64,000 bases of DNA from Casuarina equisetifolia (Eukaryota > Streptophyta > Magnoliopsida > Fagales > Casuarinaceae). The DNA is taken from contig CM052360.1 of NCBI GenBank assembly GCA_028551475.1, positions 12,512,501-12,576,500 of the forward strand. The letters run 5' to 3'. The notes under the pieces are model-generated. The model was not told where the DNA came from. It ran no database searches and worked only from the letters and a program-made list of their open reading frames with translations. Position 1 is the first letter of the stretch. The number at the start of each line of letters is the position of its first letter. The position numbers were made by a program, and so were the translations under genes. Positions 38,493 to 48,279 of this stretch are shown here, one piece after another.

Positions 38493-39301
38493 CGTTCCTC
38501 CAACAAGTCCTTGTCTATCACTCATAAAAGTGATTCCCTTCCATTTAGCAACACAATGAATCTACAACATGAATACACACAAGTAAATTGATGATATCTG
38601 CATTATCAATATATATTACATATTGTCATAATTCTGACTACATGTATGCATGCCCACCGCAGATACCTCAATGAAATTTGATGTTCAATGCTAAAATCAC
38701 AAAGCAGAGTAACAATTAAGTTAAAGATTGAAATGTAAGCAGGTCACAACCTTACTCCAACCTCGGATCCCTTCACAGCCTCAGCTCCGTCCCCAACCTT
38801 CAGATCATAGTACCTGAACAATTTCAAAATAAATTTGAACCCAGGAACTAAATAATACTTATAGGAATAATATGACCTAACAAAAGAGTATTAAACTTGA
38901 GGTTTATGAGCTAAAACTTAAAACTATTCTGGCTAAGTAGGAAAAGAGAATGTAGAAAACATCCTGACATAATACCATGCAAGAAAGAGGGAACTAATCC
39001 TAACAAAAAAAGTTCATCTAAATGTATTGTATGTTTATGCCATTTGAGGTACAACCATCTAGATATAGCATCTTATTTCGTGGGAAATACATCTCTACAT
39101 TATTTAATGGATCTTAAGAAACCATAGGGATCAAAGAAGATTAAAAACATAAGCAAACAATCAAAAGAATTATAGGGAGCAGACATTTCTGTATAAGTGA
39201 TGACTGAATGACTCACTTCAGACCACTTGGGAGGGTTTTAAATTCACTTTCAGGTATTTTAGCTCCTCTTAGCCGCAGCAAGTAAAAACACAACATTACA
39301 G
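38493..39301 (-). pseudogene. Truncated FKBP-type peptidyl-prolyl isomerase gene
   Basis: Three exons on the minus strand join in phase: one ending at 39217 (GAKIPESEFKTLPSGLK), 38813-38756 (YYDLKVGDGAEAVKGSEVG) and 38561-38493 (IHCVAKWKGITFMSDRQGL). These match the start of the FKBP domain in plastid-type plant FKBPs. The start of the first exon is uncertain; an acceptor at 39302 is plausible. The rest of the domain (the PYGFDVG to PPELAYG part) is not found downstream, because at about 38130 the DNA changes to ABCC sequence. Splice sites and frame are otherwise intact, so truncation may be recent. Confidence 0.75.
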
Positions 39302-40285
39302 CTGCGAAACAATTTCCTCCTTTCATTAGCAGCAACAAGCATCTCAGAACTAAGTAAGGAATTATACGGTGAAAAGAAAAGAAAGGAAAAGGAAACTTGC
39401 TGCTCTTCTACTTGTGCTAACAGCCTCAGCCACGTTAGAGATACAGAACCCATCAACTTATTCATATTTTAAGTCAATCAGCCAATGAGATAAAGAAACC
39501 GATTATTCATCAAAAGCAAAAGATGCATCATAAATAATGATTGCCGGAGCCATATCACCAAAATTTTCAATTACCATCATTAAAAAGAATTAGATTTTCA
39601 AAGGCCCAAATGGTCAAGGCTATAAAATTCAAATTCCACAGGGAATTCTCGCGTTAAACTTAGTAACGAGCACTACAATAGACAGAAAGAGAGCAGCCTA
39701 AAAGCTCAAGAACGAACCGGTTGTGAGGAGAGAACCAAGCAATGTCATTTTTCCTTCATACTGTAGACAGCGTGGTTGGTTCAGCAGCATCATTGGAGGA
39801 AGAGTATGAGCACCTACATGGCAACCCAATTGAGTTTCTGTCGGACGGCCTCTTCCCTGTCCCTGTGGAACACCAACCAATTTGTTAAGCGCGTGCTTGA
39901 CACAACTCACAACAGAAATGATCCATTTGAGCGCGCGTTTGTGTGTGAGAAAGATAGAGAAACAGTACCAACAATGGAAATGTGGGTGAACGGCGGACGA
40001 ATAAGTAGAGAGTGCTGATGGGGAGGAAAGTAGGCACAGCTCTAGTGCGGTCGGGAAAGGATAAAGATCCAGTGCTGAACTTGTTAAGACAGATGGATGC
40101 TCGTAGACCTTTTCAAGCAAGTCGTAGAAGAAAATTTTGAAGGCCAGTCAAGAACGACAAACTCGCAGTGAGAACCTAAGAGAAGAGACAGGAATTGGTA
40201 GAGTAAAAGAAGTATTTATTCATCCTTCGTCATTTCTGCTTGCAAAAGAGCTTTAGTTTCTGTAGTCCTCCTCTGTCAAGTTCTT
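39302..40285. other. Unassigned stretch upstream of FKBP relic
   Basis: A minus-strand open frame (39698-40120, 140 residues, beginning near PTALELCLLSSPSALST) might include an old FKBP transit-peptide exon, but no conserved motif proves it. The remainder is AT-rich with nothing recognised. Confidence 0.3.
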
Positions 40286-40850
40286 TTTCAGGGTCTAGAG
40301 ATGGGCAGCAATTATTGGATGGCATGGGCAACAGAGGTAGAAGGAAGAGTTGATAAAAAGTAGTTGATAGGAATATTTGATTTGCTGAGGGAGCTCAATC
40401 TTCATATTGGGAAGGACAGTTTTGCTTTCAACTATTGCTATTGAGACTGCACAGCGTCTCTTCTCTGGAATGATCATCTTGTGCGCCTTCAAGTCGAATC
40501 CTCAGTAGAGTCAATTTTTTATTTACTTCAAAGTTCAGGAGATCTTATTTTGTTTGAAGTTTGCATGGAACTTCATAATAAGTTTCATTCTCTTCTGTCA
40601 ATCTTTGTAATCTTCTAGAGATCAAAGCACAGTAGACACAGACATCCCTTACAGATTAGCTGGATTGGCATATGCACTTATTCAGCTATTTAGCATCATC
40701 ATCTTCATATCCCAAGTGGTGTGGCAAGTCTTCCTTCTCTTCTAGATATTTTAGTTAAAGGTTTACCAATTTAAATCAAAGTCCAAAGAACAAAAGTCAA
40801 ATGTTTCTCTTTGGTGAAATATGTATCATTCTAGAAAACAAACAATGATA
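40286..40850 (+). pseudogene. ABCC-type transporter relic, copy B (TMD2)
   Basis: Plus-strand copy of the ABCC second membrane domain in broken frames: MGSNYWMAWATEVEGRVD, then a TAG, later ISWIGICTYSAI and its other-frame equivalent YRLAGLAYALIQLF, then SQVVWQVFLLF. It is the inverse of copy A at 37090-37640. Stops and frameshifts occur throughout. Confidence 0.8.
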
Positions 40851-40867
40851 ATCTAAAACTCCTTGTA

Positions 40868-41212
40868 GTTAGTCCAAAAATGCCCTGTTGCAAAGAAAAC
40901 AAATACAAGAGAATTTAGCAGTCTGCTGGATGATCTGTAAGAACAATTAAGCAGCCCATTTACGGTGGTTGCCGTTTGTAATGGTTTGAGGAAGGAGAAG
41001 AATATTTTCTTACGAAGTACGTTTTTGGGGCAAATGCAAATCCGCCAAAGAAGCAGAGGAGGGCTCCGAAGAAAGCTTTCGCTATTGCGACTATCATTGT
41101 AAACCCTGCAGTGAAGAAAGATTAGAGAAATTTTATCAGGCAAATAAGGCAGAGCTAGATGTCTTGCAGGGGGAGTGGGGGCGGTTCCTTACCGACATAT
41201 ACACTGCGAGTA
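40868..41212 (-). pseudogene. Partial LHT copy (end of exon 4, exon 5, introns)
   Basis: Matches 31174-31491 of the LHT gene closely, introns included, so it is a DNA-level duplication and not a retrocopy. Exon 5 reads with changes ([21 protein letters not shown] in the parent against [22 protein letters not shown]-like here). Similarity ends within exon 4 at about 41212, where receptor-kinase sequence begins. Confidence 0.85.
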
Positions 41213-41611
41213 CTCCCTCATTGCTTCTCATATATGACTCATCTCTAGCTTCATAGAGGTCATGGACAGATGCAGAGGAAGAAGCATGCCATGAACCAAA
41301 CTGGTGTTGAACCATGCATCTCACTTCTTCCCAAGATGACCATTCATCTGATTGCGATGTTCCCTGATGGATTTAAACCGCAAATCTTGATTTTAACTAC
41401 TTGCTTCGTGAATCACATGCGGAATGGGAGTTGTTACCCCCAGCATGCTTACCACGTCAGACATAGTTGGCCTAAGTGAGGGTGAAGCATTAGTGCATGA
41501 GAAAGCCGCTTGAATCATCCTTTCTGCTTCTTCCTTGTTGAATTCAGGTTCAGGCTTTTGATCTACTGGCTCCATTATGATTCTAGTTTGTTGCAGGTGA
41601 CAAGCCTGCAA
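41213..41611 (-). pseudogene. Receptor-like kinase C-terminal relic
   Basis: On the minus strand the end of a Ser/Thr kinase domain can be read: EAERMIQAAFSCTNASPSLRPTMSDVVSMLG, the subdomain XI pattern of LRR-type RLKs (possibly group VIII-2). A C-terminal tail follows with SASVHDLYEARDESYMRS. A TAA after HEASS and a frame change separate the two. No upstream kinase exons were found. Confidence 0.7.
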
Positions 41612-42069
41612 TAAAGAACGTTACTTGCATATTTTAAATTTGAAGAATTTTAATTTTAAAAAATCTTAAAATTTTTAATTATAAATTTACAAGAGTAAAA
41701 AATGAACATGTCATGATTTAAGAGGTAATTGGTCATACTGTTATACCTTCTATTTGGTTTATTTAAATCACTTTCTTTACTTTTTTGTTTCAGTAGAATC
41801 TCTTCACCCAGTCTCGACCAAATTTCATACCTTTTTCCCTTTCTACAGTGACTTCATCCAATAATAACTTGAGTGAAAACAACCTCACGTTTCAAGAGGT
41901 TCTGTAAAACAAAAGAACAGCTAGAGCAAAAACACAGCTAGGAACTAGGAAGAAAGAATCAAAGAAAAACGAATAATCACATGAAAATTGAAAATCCGTA
42001 TCAGTCAAAGAATCCCTAGTAGCTACAACCAGTAGAGAGTTACTTAATACCTAGAGATCCGTCCTACCT

Positions 42070-42254
42070 CTAGTGCTTCAACAGAGCGATACCGGACAAA
42101 AACAGCGAGGCCAATATGGTAGCCCCAGAGAATGCAGGAGAGGATGCAGCTCGTTCCGCCAGTGCAGGTGGGCTGGCGCCGATTCTTGAGCCAACACGGC
42201 CGGAGCGAAGGTAGAGACCATGGCTACCACGGCAAAGACAACAGAAAGGAGCAT
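42070..42254 (-). pseudogene. Arabinogalactan-peptide-like gene with a frame break
   Basis: From the ATG at 42254 the minus strand gives a clear signal peptide (MLLSVVFAVVAMVSTFAPAVLA) then QESAPA. In the same frame the rest is unnatural (HLHWRNELH...). A shift of one base at the C-run opposite 42168-42173 continues as APPALAERAASSPAFS and ends with a GPI-signal-like tail (GATILASLFLSGIALLKH), stop at 42070. That pattern fits a short arabinogalactan peptide anchored at the cell surface. Either one base is missing in this sequence or the gene is dead. A TATA box and short leader upstream argue for a recently active gene. Confidence 0.55.
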
Positions 42255-42318
42255 TACGCTCTCTCGGGCTATTGCTAAATAAAACAAGGAGCAACTCAAC
42301 ACTTTCTTGCAAATAAAA

Positions 42319-42354
42319 GGCTTGAAAGGCTTGAAAGGCTTGAAAGGCTTGAAA
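42319..42354. repeat. Four 9-bp tandem repeats in AGP leader
   Basis: GGCTTGAAA is repeated four times without change, in the presumed 5' leader of the AGP-like gene. Confidence 0.9.
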
Positions 42355-42403
42355 CAGATGATCTGTGACTGAGGGAATGATTGTTTCGGGGGACAGTGGA
42401 GAC

Positions 42404-42412
42404 GTATATATG
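42404..42412 (-). promoter_or_regulatory. Possible TATA box for the AGP-like gene
   Basis: CATATATAC on the minus strand, about 155 bases before the AGP ATG. Spacing allows a leader of about 120 bases that includes the 9-bp repeats. Confidence 0.4.
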
Positions 42413-43344
42413 AGGGGCTAATGTGGGTTGGGAAAGCGTTTGGGATCAAAGCAAAAGGTGGACAGCTGGCTTGGGAGACAAACTGAATACTTTTTCGTAT
42501 GTCTGTCGTCTTCTTCCCTCCATATTGCACATTGTGCGATGCAAACAAACCCCATAGACAGACACTACAGAGAATCGTCCTTCGGAATTGATTTGGGTTC
42601 TCTACCATATGGTTCCTCTTTGAGCATATGCCCTTGGTGTCAATAAACCGATATATGAAGAACAAGCAGCAAGTTTGTTAAGAAGGAGGTGGATTATCTT
42701 GTATTATGTAGTACAAAACTAAGCCATTTGATTTGAGTGGCTTATTGGCCTTTCTTAGAAAGCCATAAGAGTGCAGTTTTTTAAAACCTATTACATTTTC
42801 TTTTTCCGAAAGAGAAAATACTGGATTTTACTCGCAATCTTAATTTTGATAGACTCATCAAATTGAAAAGGACAGGTCACCCAAAAAGGAAGAGAGGATT
42901 GATGGATTGATGGATTTCTGAATGGCAAATCGAAAATACTTTCGGAGTACCGTATTCGGCAGTAACGCTGAAGGAGTTTGCCATGAAAACTTTCCACCAC
43001 TGTTTCCGCTTGATCATTTCAGCTGCCGAAGGCTGATTTTCTGAGTACAAAACGTGCATGAGGGCCAAAAAACAGTAAACAAGCTTCATTTTTTAAAATT
43101 ATGGTGGAATTGCAATAAACAATTGTGGATCAGATATTAATAATATTGAATGGTCCCATAAGCATTCTCAAAAAATTCCTTAAAAAGAAAAAGAAAATGA
43201 AAGCTACTACTTATAAGGCTTGTTGTGTAAAGCAAAGCAAGAATGTAAGTAATTTGTTCTAATTAAGCCTGAATTAATTATCAAAATGGACTTTCCTCCA
43301 AGCTTAAGATATAGTTTTAGATATTGGCTAAATAGGAAATTATA
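42413..43344. other. Gene-free stretch
   Basis: AGP promoter side, then AT-rich DNA. A 70-residue minus-strand frame (42877-43089) begins with a hydrophobic stretch but has no homologue I recognise. Confidence 0.35.
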
Positions 43345-43869
43345 TGACAAATATAAAATTATACAAGAGAACATACAAATTTATGTGATTCAGCCAATAA
43401 TTGTCTACCACGTACGAGTAAAATTATGAGAGATTTCTTTCACTACTTACCATCAACAATACAAAAGTTTTCTCATAGGAATTCTCCACCAAACACACTC
43501 TTTAAGTACTCCTTAAGGATATAAAGAAGTATACAAGAGTTAAACAATAATGATTTACAAATTTATTTCTCTTTTTCACTCTTCTGCATACATTGCACAT
43601 CAATGTGCAATATGCTAAAAACTGCATTGTAATCTACACTAAGATTTACACAAATCTGCCAGTAAACTCTTTCTTGGCCGATAAGAGAGAGAGATTTAAA
43701 GAGTGGAAAATAATGCCACCTCATCTCGTCAATAACAAGAGAACTGAAAGGGAGAGGAAATGTGCTAATTATAAGCCTCGTCCAACAAGGCTTAAGATTT
43801 CATTCTATTCTTTTGACAAGGAATAAATCCGATCATACTTAATAAGTAAAAATAATCCTTTTCCTAACA
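43345..43869 (-). repeat. Probable solo LTR
   Basis: On the minus strand it runs from TGTTAGGAAAAGG to ATATTTGTCA, with TG...CA ends and LTR-like composition. No internal retroelement sequence is attached. Flanks TTATA and TTTAC are not a clear target duplication, so the boundaries are tentative. Confidence 0.45.
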
Positions 43870-44056
43870 TTTACATGGAGGACACTTGAAATTTTCCTTG
43901 CACGGACGAATTGCCCTCTTGGTTTAGAGTTGAGATGAGGTAAAGATTAGCACATTATTCACAGTGTATGTACATTATTTGAAGTAAGAATTTTTACACA
44001 AAAATAAAATAAAAATTCAAAAAAGTAAAAGAACATTTTCCTTCTTTATTTTTTCA

Positions 44057-44276
44057 ACACTCCAACACTCCTCCGCCGTCTCACGTTGGATGTAGTGAGA
44101 GGTGGGACCAGTCTAGAGAAACCATACCGGACACAAGGCCGACTCTGATACCATCTTAGAAACTAAATGGCCCAACTAAAATACAAAACTGTGCATGGGT
44201 CACCAGCAAAAGCTTATAAGGTCAGACTCTCCTGTCACTTTATCCAATGGGGGACTAATATTTCAATACTCCAACA
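44057..44276 (-). mobile_element. Single TRIM copy, one LTR truncated
   Basis: Same family as the array at 35664-36687. A full 123-bp LTR (44154-44276) is preceded on its left by TGGTATCAGAGT (minus strand; 11 of 12 to the Met-tRNA primer site), an interior with a purine tract, and only the last bases of a second LTR (CTCCAACA, ending 44067). It has diverged by substitutions and short deletions. Confidence 0.8.
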
Positions 44277-46263
44277 GTCTCGACTTTGTCTGTTACTTCA
44301 GCTCTTTTAAGATAAGATCAATGCTTATTTTAATTTTAATTATAGTTATCCATCTAGTGAAAACTAACACTTAACCGGATTTAATTCAAAACAACTAGAA
44401 ATGATATTTAATGATTTTTGAGATTTGGATTGTGTTATTTTATTGCAAATAAAGGTCACAACAATTATTTCATTGAAAACTTAAAGAGTTTCTAGATAAA
44501 TAGTTTAAAAGTTATTTCTGTAATCATATTCTTAAACTAAATAAATTAATCACCTAAAACAAATCAAAATATCTTTATAAGAACTTATAGTTATCCATTT
44601 GGTAAAATACAAATATTTAACTTCTACCAAGTCTTTTCCTTTCTTCCGTCTTTGTTTTAGTGAATACGTTTATCATTGTAAACAGGATAGCTAAGGTCCA
44701 ATCTGGCTTGTCTTTAGACACCAACTTCACGCCTGTTAGTCCTCCTTAATGACCTTGTCGCATATGATGGAGTAGCTAGGTTCCTATTCTATCATCTTTA
44801 CATAAGAGTAGTGTTGAACGTTTTAAAAAAGGCATCGGCTTGATTGTTAGACTGTTTGTTTGGACAGTGGACACTGCGAAGAAGAATTTTCAGACACAAG
44901 ATAACAGAAAGGAGAGGAAATGCCTCGTGAGAGATATGCACTATGAACTGAAGAGCTTACATATTAGGGCTGTCGAGTGCCTTGTAAAAGAGACCGATCT
45001 GTTTATATTTACAATAAATTACAGTAACGTTTTTAACTAAAATAAAAGAAATACGGTTTCAACTTAGGTGGTGATGGATAATGGACTGAAGTCCAACTTT
45101 AGGTATAAAGAATTATAAAGTAGAAGTCTAAACCTTATTTTAATACCATATTAGAGTATAAAAATTTTAACAAATTAAATAAAAAAATTTTATTACTTAT
45201 AAGTTTAATAACTTATTTTTATACTTTTAATGTGAAATCGACGTCCATCAACACTATGAGATTTATAACAGATACCCTGTGAAGAAGATGTTTTCAAAAA
45301 TCAACATTGCCCAAAAAGTGATCAAGAAGTTTCCAGGACGCGAGGCTTCGATTCGATTGAAACCGCCGTTCATCCATTACTCTGTTCCTATACTTACAAA
45401 ACTGTTCTTTTTTATTCATCCGTACTTCCATGATTGTACGAAGGGCTCTAAGGAGTTTTCAACAGAAAAGCAAGCAGTATTTGGACCACCTCATTTTCCC
45501 TAAAGACGCCCATGTGTGACCGGAATCACCAATTATTAAATTGCACTTTCTACTATTCGAACAATGTTATGTAGCATTGCTTTATGAAAGTTGGTGATAG
45601 GAATACAAAACGAAAAGGCTGTGGTCACGAGAAGCTTGACTAGGCCAAAAGGGTGGACCATGGCCGTGCCAAAAACATAACAAAGGGGTCCCAGCGACTT
45701 GCCCCATTGTCAGTGGAAGAAGACATTGCCATAAATTTCATTTATGCATTCATGAATATGTGGATAACTGTTCATTATTAATGGTGCGTTCATCGTCCTT
45801 GAAAAACCACACTTAATCAATCATCTTTTTGAAAATAGGGAAGTTGCGTAAAGTCCAAAAAGTGAATGACCGATTGGATCCTCGGTCAGTAGAAAAATCT
45901 GAAAAGTATACGCAATTGCAGAGGATCCAATGGCGGGAAAGGCAGAGGCTGGGTCGTTGTTACCCTACATCATGTGCTTCTTTATGACCAGCGCGTAAAG
46001 AGATCGATATGCTATTCATTGAGAAACTATCTGAACAGTATAGATTTTCACTTGAAATCCCATCTCCCTGTCCCTGCCTTTATGCAGATGCACCCATAAA
46101 GCCATTCATGTAATCTGTCATTCAGAAAATGATGGGATCCAACTTCTTGTTCTGAATTGCGATTCGCCTGAACCTGGGTCGTGACAAGCGCACAACTTTC
46201 GAGTCGAAAAATGCATAATGGGGTGAACAATGTCTTTTTTGCCGGATCAGAGTGATGGGATCC

Positions 46264-46488
46264 TTTCGGAGATTCGGTGTCAATATTTCTGATTATTCTC
46301 CTACATTATGTGCAATATTTATATTTTGAGAAATAAGATTTGTATAAATAAAAATTATTTTTGTCATTATATTATTTTCTTTCTCATGTACACATCATTG
46401 TATTATAAGTAGACCTAATTATTTTAGGTCATACTCACTTTTTTCGTGAATACAGAAGTTTTTTCATGTTCTCTATTTTTTGTTATTC
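46264..46488 (+). repeat. 5' LTR of copia element
   Basis: Direct repeat of 48054-48279. Shared landmarks are CATTATGTGCAATATTTATA, CATGTACACATCATTGTATT and TTTTTTCATGTTCTCTATTTT. Confidence 0.88.
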
Positions 46489-47987
46489 TTATGTTGAGGC
46501 TGCTTGAGATCCTCGCTGGCAACGTGCTATGGAGGCTGAGCTTCTTGCTCTTACTGAGAACCACACTTGGGAGCTTGTTTCCCGACCTGCTCATTGTAAG
46601 CCTATTGGTTGCAAATGGGTTTATAAGATTAAGTATCGTGCCGATGGATCTGTGGAACGTTACAAAGCTCGTCTTGTTGCTAAAGGCTTCACCTAACGCC
46701 CTGGTTTTGACTTTGTGGAGACCTTCTCTCCTGTCGCCAAATACGTCACTGTTCACTCTTTCCTTGCCATTGCTGCTATTCGTAATTGGTCCCTTCATCA
46801 GATAGATGTCAACAATGCGTTTCTTCATGGTGATCTAGATGAAGAAATCTACATAGACCTTCCCTAGGGATTACGCAGCCAGGGGGAGAATCGGGTATGT
46901 CGTCTCTGTAAATCCCTGTATGGTCTCAAACAAGCCTCCCGCCAATGGTATGCTAAATTCACCCAAGCTCTTATTGCGGCACATTTTCGCCAGTCCAGAT
47001 ACGATTATGCTCTTTTCACTTGGACACGAGGTAACTCATGCATCTATCTTTTGATTTATCTGGACGATATCTTGATTATGGGAAACAATGAGACTGCTGT
47101 TAATGATTTCAAAAAGTATCTACATGTCACATTTCACATTAAAGACTTGGGTAACCCCAAATATTTCCTTGGCATTGAAATAGCTCGCTCTGAGAAAGGT
47201 ATATGTCTAAGTCAATGCAAGTTTGTTTTAGAAATTATTTCTGAAGCAGGATTATCAGGATGCAAACCAGCCATCATTCCCATCGAACAAAACTCAAAAT
47301 TGACGACAATTGAGTATGATGTGGGTATGTCACCATTGGATGAAGATCCTTTACTTAAAGATCCATCAAGCTATCAATGTCTTGTGGGAAAACTCATCTA
47401 TCTCACGATGACTCGACTTGATATCAGCTATGCAGTACAGATTTTGAGTCAATTTATGACCGACCCGAAACAATCACATATGGAGGCCACCTTGAAAGTA
47501 GTTAAGTATTTGAAGGGATGTCCAGGACTAGGCATACTTTTATCTCGAAAGTGTGACTTAGAGATGCGAGCTTATTGTGATGCTGACTATGCCAACTGCC
47601 CGATGACCAGAAGATGTATTATTGGTTTCTGTGTTAAATTGGAAGATTCTTTGCTATCTTGGAAGACAAAAAAGCAGTCAACTGTTTCATTATCTTCGGC
47701 TGAGGCTGAGTATCGAGCAATGGCTAAAACCGTATGTAAGGTGGTTTGGATGCGAGGTTTACTTTAAGACCTTGGCTTAAGAATGAAGAATCCAACCACA
47801 TTATTTTGTGACAATGATGCAGCACTTAAACTTGCAGCCAATCCGATGGTACATGAAAGAACAAAACACATTGAGATTGATTGCCACTTTACCCGAGACA
47901 AGATCCAAGAAGAAATTATCAAGACTAGAGGGATAAGAACTACTGAACAACCTGCAGACATTTTTACCAAGCCCTTATGTCAAAGAT
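46488..47987 (+). pseudogene. copia reverse transcriptase-RNase H remnant
   Basis: The frame opens VEAA[16 protein letters not shown] and continues through the copia RT blocks: [12 protein letters not shown], the NNAFLHGDL region, YGLKQASRQWY and the catalytic box YLDDI (near 47060). RNase H follows (YCDADYANC, STVSLSSAEAEYRA, the CDNDAAL and [10 protein letters not shown] tail). Stops at 46505 (TGA), 46694 (TAA), 46865 (TAG) and 47765 (TAA) interrupt it. It cannot make active enzyme. Confidence 0.9.
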
Positions 47988-48053
47988 AACACACATATCT
48001 CTTAAGCAAACTTGGTGCCTTAGACATTTATAGGCCACTAGCTTAAGGGGGGA

Positions 48054-48279
48054 TGTTGGAGATCCGGTGTCAATATTCCTGATTATTCTCCCACATTATG
48101 TGCAATATTTATATTTTGAGAAATAAGATTTGTACAAATAGGAATTATTTTTGTCATTATATTATTTTATTTCTCATGTACACATCATTGTATTATAAGT
48201 AAACCTAATTATTTTAGGTCATATTCACTTTTTTCGTGAATACAGAAGTTTTTTCATGTTCTCTATTTTCTGTTATTCA
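48054..48279 (+). repeat. 3' LTR of copia element
   Basis: Starts TGTTGGAG and ends TTATTCA, directly after a purine tract. The near-identity to the 5' LTR suggests a fairly young insertion in spite of the stops in pol. Confidence 0.88.

Larger units (their letters stand above)
46264..48279 (+). mobile_element. Ty1/copia retrotransposon lacking gag, protease and integrase
   Basis: Two LTRs of about 225 bp (46264-46488 and 48054-48279) with only a few differences flank an interior of about 1.56 kb. The 3' LTR starts TGTTGGAGATCCGGTG right after the purine tract AAGGGGGGA; the 5' LTR start has drifted. The interior begins inside reverse transcriptase straight after the 5' LTR, with no primer-binding site, gag, protease or integrase. 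So a large deletion removed the 5' half. Target duplications are not clear. Confidence 0.88.

Noticed and set aside
46446-46805. 119-residue hydrophobic plus-strand frame near the copia LTR
   Set aside because: It is an out-of-frame reading of the copia RT; the RT frame with known blocks explains the region.
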